Below the pieces are notes generated by a model. The model made no database searches and had not been told where the DNA came from. It was given only the letters and a program-made list of their open reading frames with translations. A stretch of 23,457 bases of DNA from Candidatus Methylomirabilota bacterium (lineage in GTDB: Bacteria; Methylomirabilota; Methylomirabilia; Methylomirabilales; CSP1-5): the NCBI GenBank assembly GCA_022615475.1, contig JAKEGQ010000246.1:1-23457 (forward strand), read 5' to 3'. Both the position numbers and the translations under genes were made by a program. Position 1 is the first letter of the stretch; each line of letters opens with the position of its first letter. Positions 22,252 through 23,457 of this stretch are shown in pieces.

Positions 22252-23457
22252 TTAGCGTCCCACAACAATGATCGGTGTGAATCCCTGCTCTTCGAGGGCC
22301 CCGAGGACCTTGAGGGTCTCCGCGTGATCTCCGTACTCGCCGACCCAGACCTGGTACACCGGGGTGGAGGAAGACTGAGAGACGACCTTGGCCGCGTGGC
22401 TCTTCTTCTCCAGAGTACGAGCGAGGTCGATGGCGTCATCCACGCGGAAGGATGATTCCAACTCGGGACGAAACTTCCCGTCCTCGCCCGCGACCACATT
22501 GGACGGAAACCCGTCCGCCTGCAGTCGCCGCGCGGCCTGCTCTGCCTCCTCGCGGCTGGTGAATTCCCCGCTGGTGACTCGATGGCGGGTGATCTGCGCA
22601 ATCGTCTTTCGCACCACCGGACTGTACCCGAGCTTCTCCAATCGCTCCTTGAGGGAGAGGGCATTCTTTTCGAGGACGAGCGTCGCCACCTGAATGTTGT
22701 ACCCTGCCTTCGTCTTGCCCGCAGGCTCCGGGATGTCGGGCGGCGGCTTTGGAGTCGGCTGCTCTGCTTGGGCGGCGGGCTCCGGCGGCCTCGGGGTCTC
22801 GCGGCGAGCCTCGGTTCGCCTCGCCACGTTGGGGGAGATCTCCGCTTCGGGCGGCTTCACCGCAGGAGGTGGGGCCTGTCGTCTTTCGACCAAGGACCCG
22901 ACGATCCCTTTCGGCTGGGCGGCCTGCGCCACAGACTCTCTTTGGGCGGGCCACTGCGCCAGGCCACGAGAGCAGGCAGCATTGGCCGGATCGGATTCCA
23001 GGGCCCGCGTGCAATCCGCGATCGCGCCGTCCATGTCCCCCTCCTGCGCGCGGAGCCGGGCCCGATATGCGTACAGAAATGGCGCCTGATCCAGCGCGAT
23101 CGCCTTTGTCACGTCTTCGACGGCCGCACCGAGGTTGCCGTCCAGTTCGTGGACCTCGGCTCGCTGAACATAGAGGCGAAAGCTCCCCGGGTTGAGCTCG
23201 ATCAGCCGAGTAAGATCCTCCGCCGCACCCCGATACTGTTTGAGCTCTCTTCGGACGCCGGCGCGCTGCTCATAGAGAGATTTCTGGAAGAAGCCGGTGC
23301 GGGCCAGCTCGTTCGGATCTGTCAATGCGATGGCGGCCGAGTAATCTGCCAGGGCCCCTTCCTTGTTTTCGAGGACGCGATAGACGCGGGCGCGGGCGCG
23401 GTAGTACCTCGCGTCCGATGGGTCAAGCTCGATCGCCCGGCTAAAGGCGTGAATGGC
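22252..23457 (-). CDS. TPR protein with two C-terminal SPOR domains, 5' partial
   Basis: The frame stays open to the right edge (AIHAFSRAIELDPSDARYYRARARV...), so the start lies outside. About 402 residues are visible. TPR repeats come first (for example AAEDLTRLIELNPGSFRLYVQRAEV, AVEDVTKAIALDQAPFLYAYRA, AIADCTRALESDPANA), then a Pro/Ala-rich linker (PEPAAQAEQPTPKPPPDIPEP). Two SPOR-like domains end the protein: AGYNIQVATLVLEKNALSL to the VVAGEDGKF region, and VYQVWVGEYGDHAETL to FTPIIVVGR. SPOR domains bind peptidoglycan stripped of stem peptides at septa. A role in cell-envelope assembly or division is likely; the TPRs would recruit partners. Whether it has a signal peptide cannot be seen. 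Confidence 0.82.
   Translation of the reverse strand, partial: AIHAFSRAIELDPSDARYYRARARVYRVLENKEGALADYSAAIALTDPNELARTGFFQKSLYEQRAGVRRELKQYRGAAEDLTRLIELNPGSFRLYVQRAEVHELDGNLGAAVEDVTKAIALDQAPFLYAYRARLRAQEGDMDGAIADCTRALESDPANAACSRGLAQWPAQRESVAQAAQPKGIVGSLVERRQAPPPAVKPPEAEISPNVARRTEARRETPRPPEPAAQAEQPTPKPPPDIPEPAGKTKAGYNIQVATLVLEKNALSLKERLEKLGYSPVVRKTIAQITRHRVTSGEFTSREEAEQAARRLQADGFPSNVVAGEDGKFRPELESSFRVDDAIDLARTLEKKSHAAKVVSQSSSTPVYQVWVGEYGDHAETLKVLGALEEQGFTPIIVVGR

Overview
The window is GC-rich and mostly coding, with dense genes on both strands. It looks chromosomal: no transposase, phage, plasmid, CRISPR, rRNA or tRNA gene was seen. The mix of genes points to a Gram-negative (diderm) bacterium that makes menaquinone or ubiquinone: a UbiA/MqnP-type prenyltransferase with UbiE/MenG, outer-membrane barrel genes, type IV pilus minor pilins, sigma-54 control, an NMT1-like ABC binding protein and CitE-like proteins. 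A deep-branching soil or subsurface lineage such as Methylomirabilota/Rokubacteria or Nitrospirota would fit, but this is only an inference from gene content.

Layout. Positions 1-1303 (+) hold the end of a tandem CitE-like (HpcH/HpaI) protein. Positions 1439-7107 (-) hold three minor pilin genes (PilV-, PilW- and PilX-like), a membrane-anchored Ig-like/cytochrome c protein that overlaps the last pilin, and a GAF-GAF-GAF histidine kinase. Positions 7578-8910 hold a Spy/CpxP-like periplasmic protein, a tiny zinc-ribbon protein (+) and a PilZ protein. Positions 9596-11681 hold a membrane cupredoxin bracketed by two copies of a roughly 200-bp direct repeat, then a glycine-zipper lipoprotein (+). 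Positions 11837-14157 (-) hold ubiA/mqnP and ubiE/menG (overlapping), a MITE-like 235-bp element and a CbiX/SirB chelatase. Positions 14421-15425 (+) hold an ABC substrate-binding protein with a clear sigma-70 promoter and a terminator hairpin.

The main discovery is at 15534-21884 (-): a complete Fap-like functional amyloid operon. In transcription order it has a small secreted protein, two three-repeat amyloid subunits, a C39-like protease (FapD-like), a FapE-like protein with a double-glycine motif and a FapF-like outer-membrane barrel. A textbook sigma-54 promoter lies at 20266-20280, directly downstream of a gene for a sigma-54 activator of the PrsR type. The receiver domain of that activator has Glu in place of the phosphoacceptor Asp. 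More sigma-54-type promoters precede the histidine kinase, the PilZ gene and the zinc-ribbon gene, and weaker ones precede the pilins and the activator itself. This suggests one sigma-54 regulon for surface structures (pili, amyloid, c-di-GMP response).

The window ends inside a TPR protein with two SPOR domains (-), which runs off the right edge.
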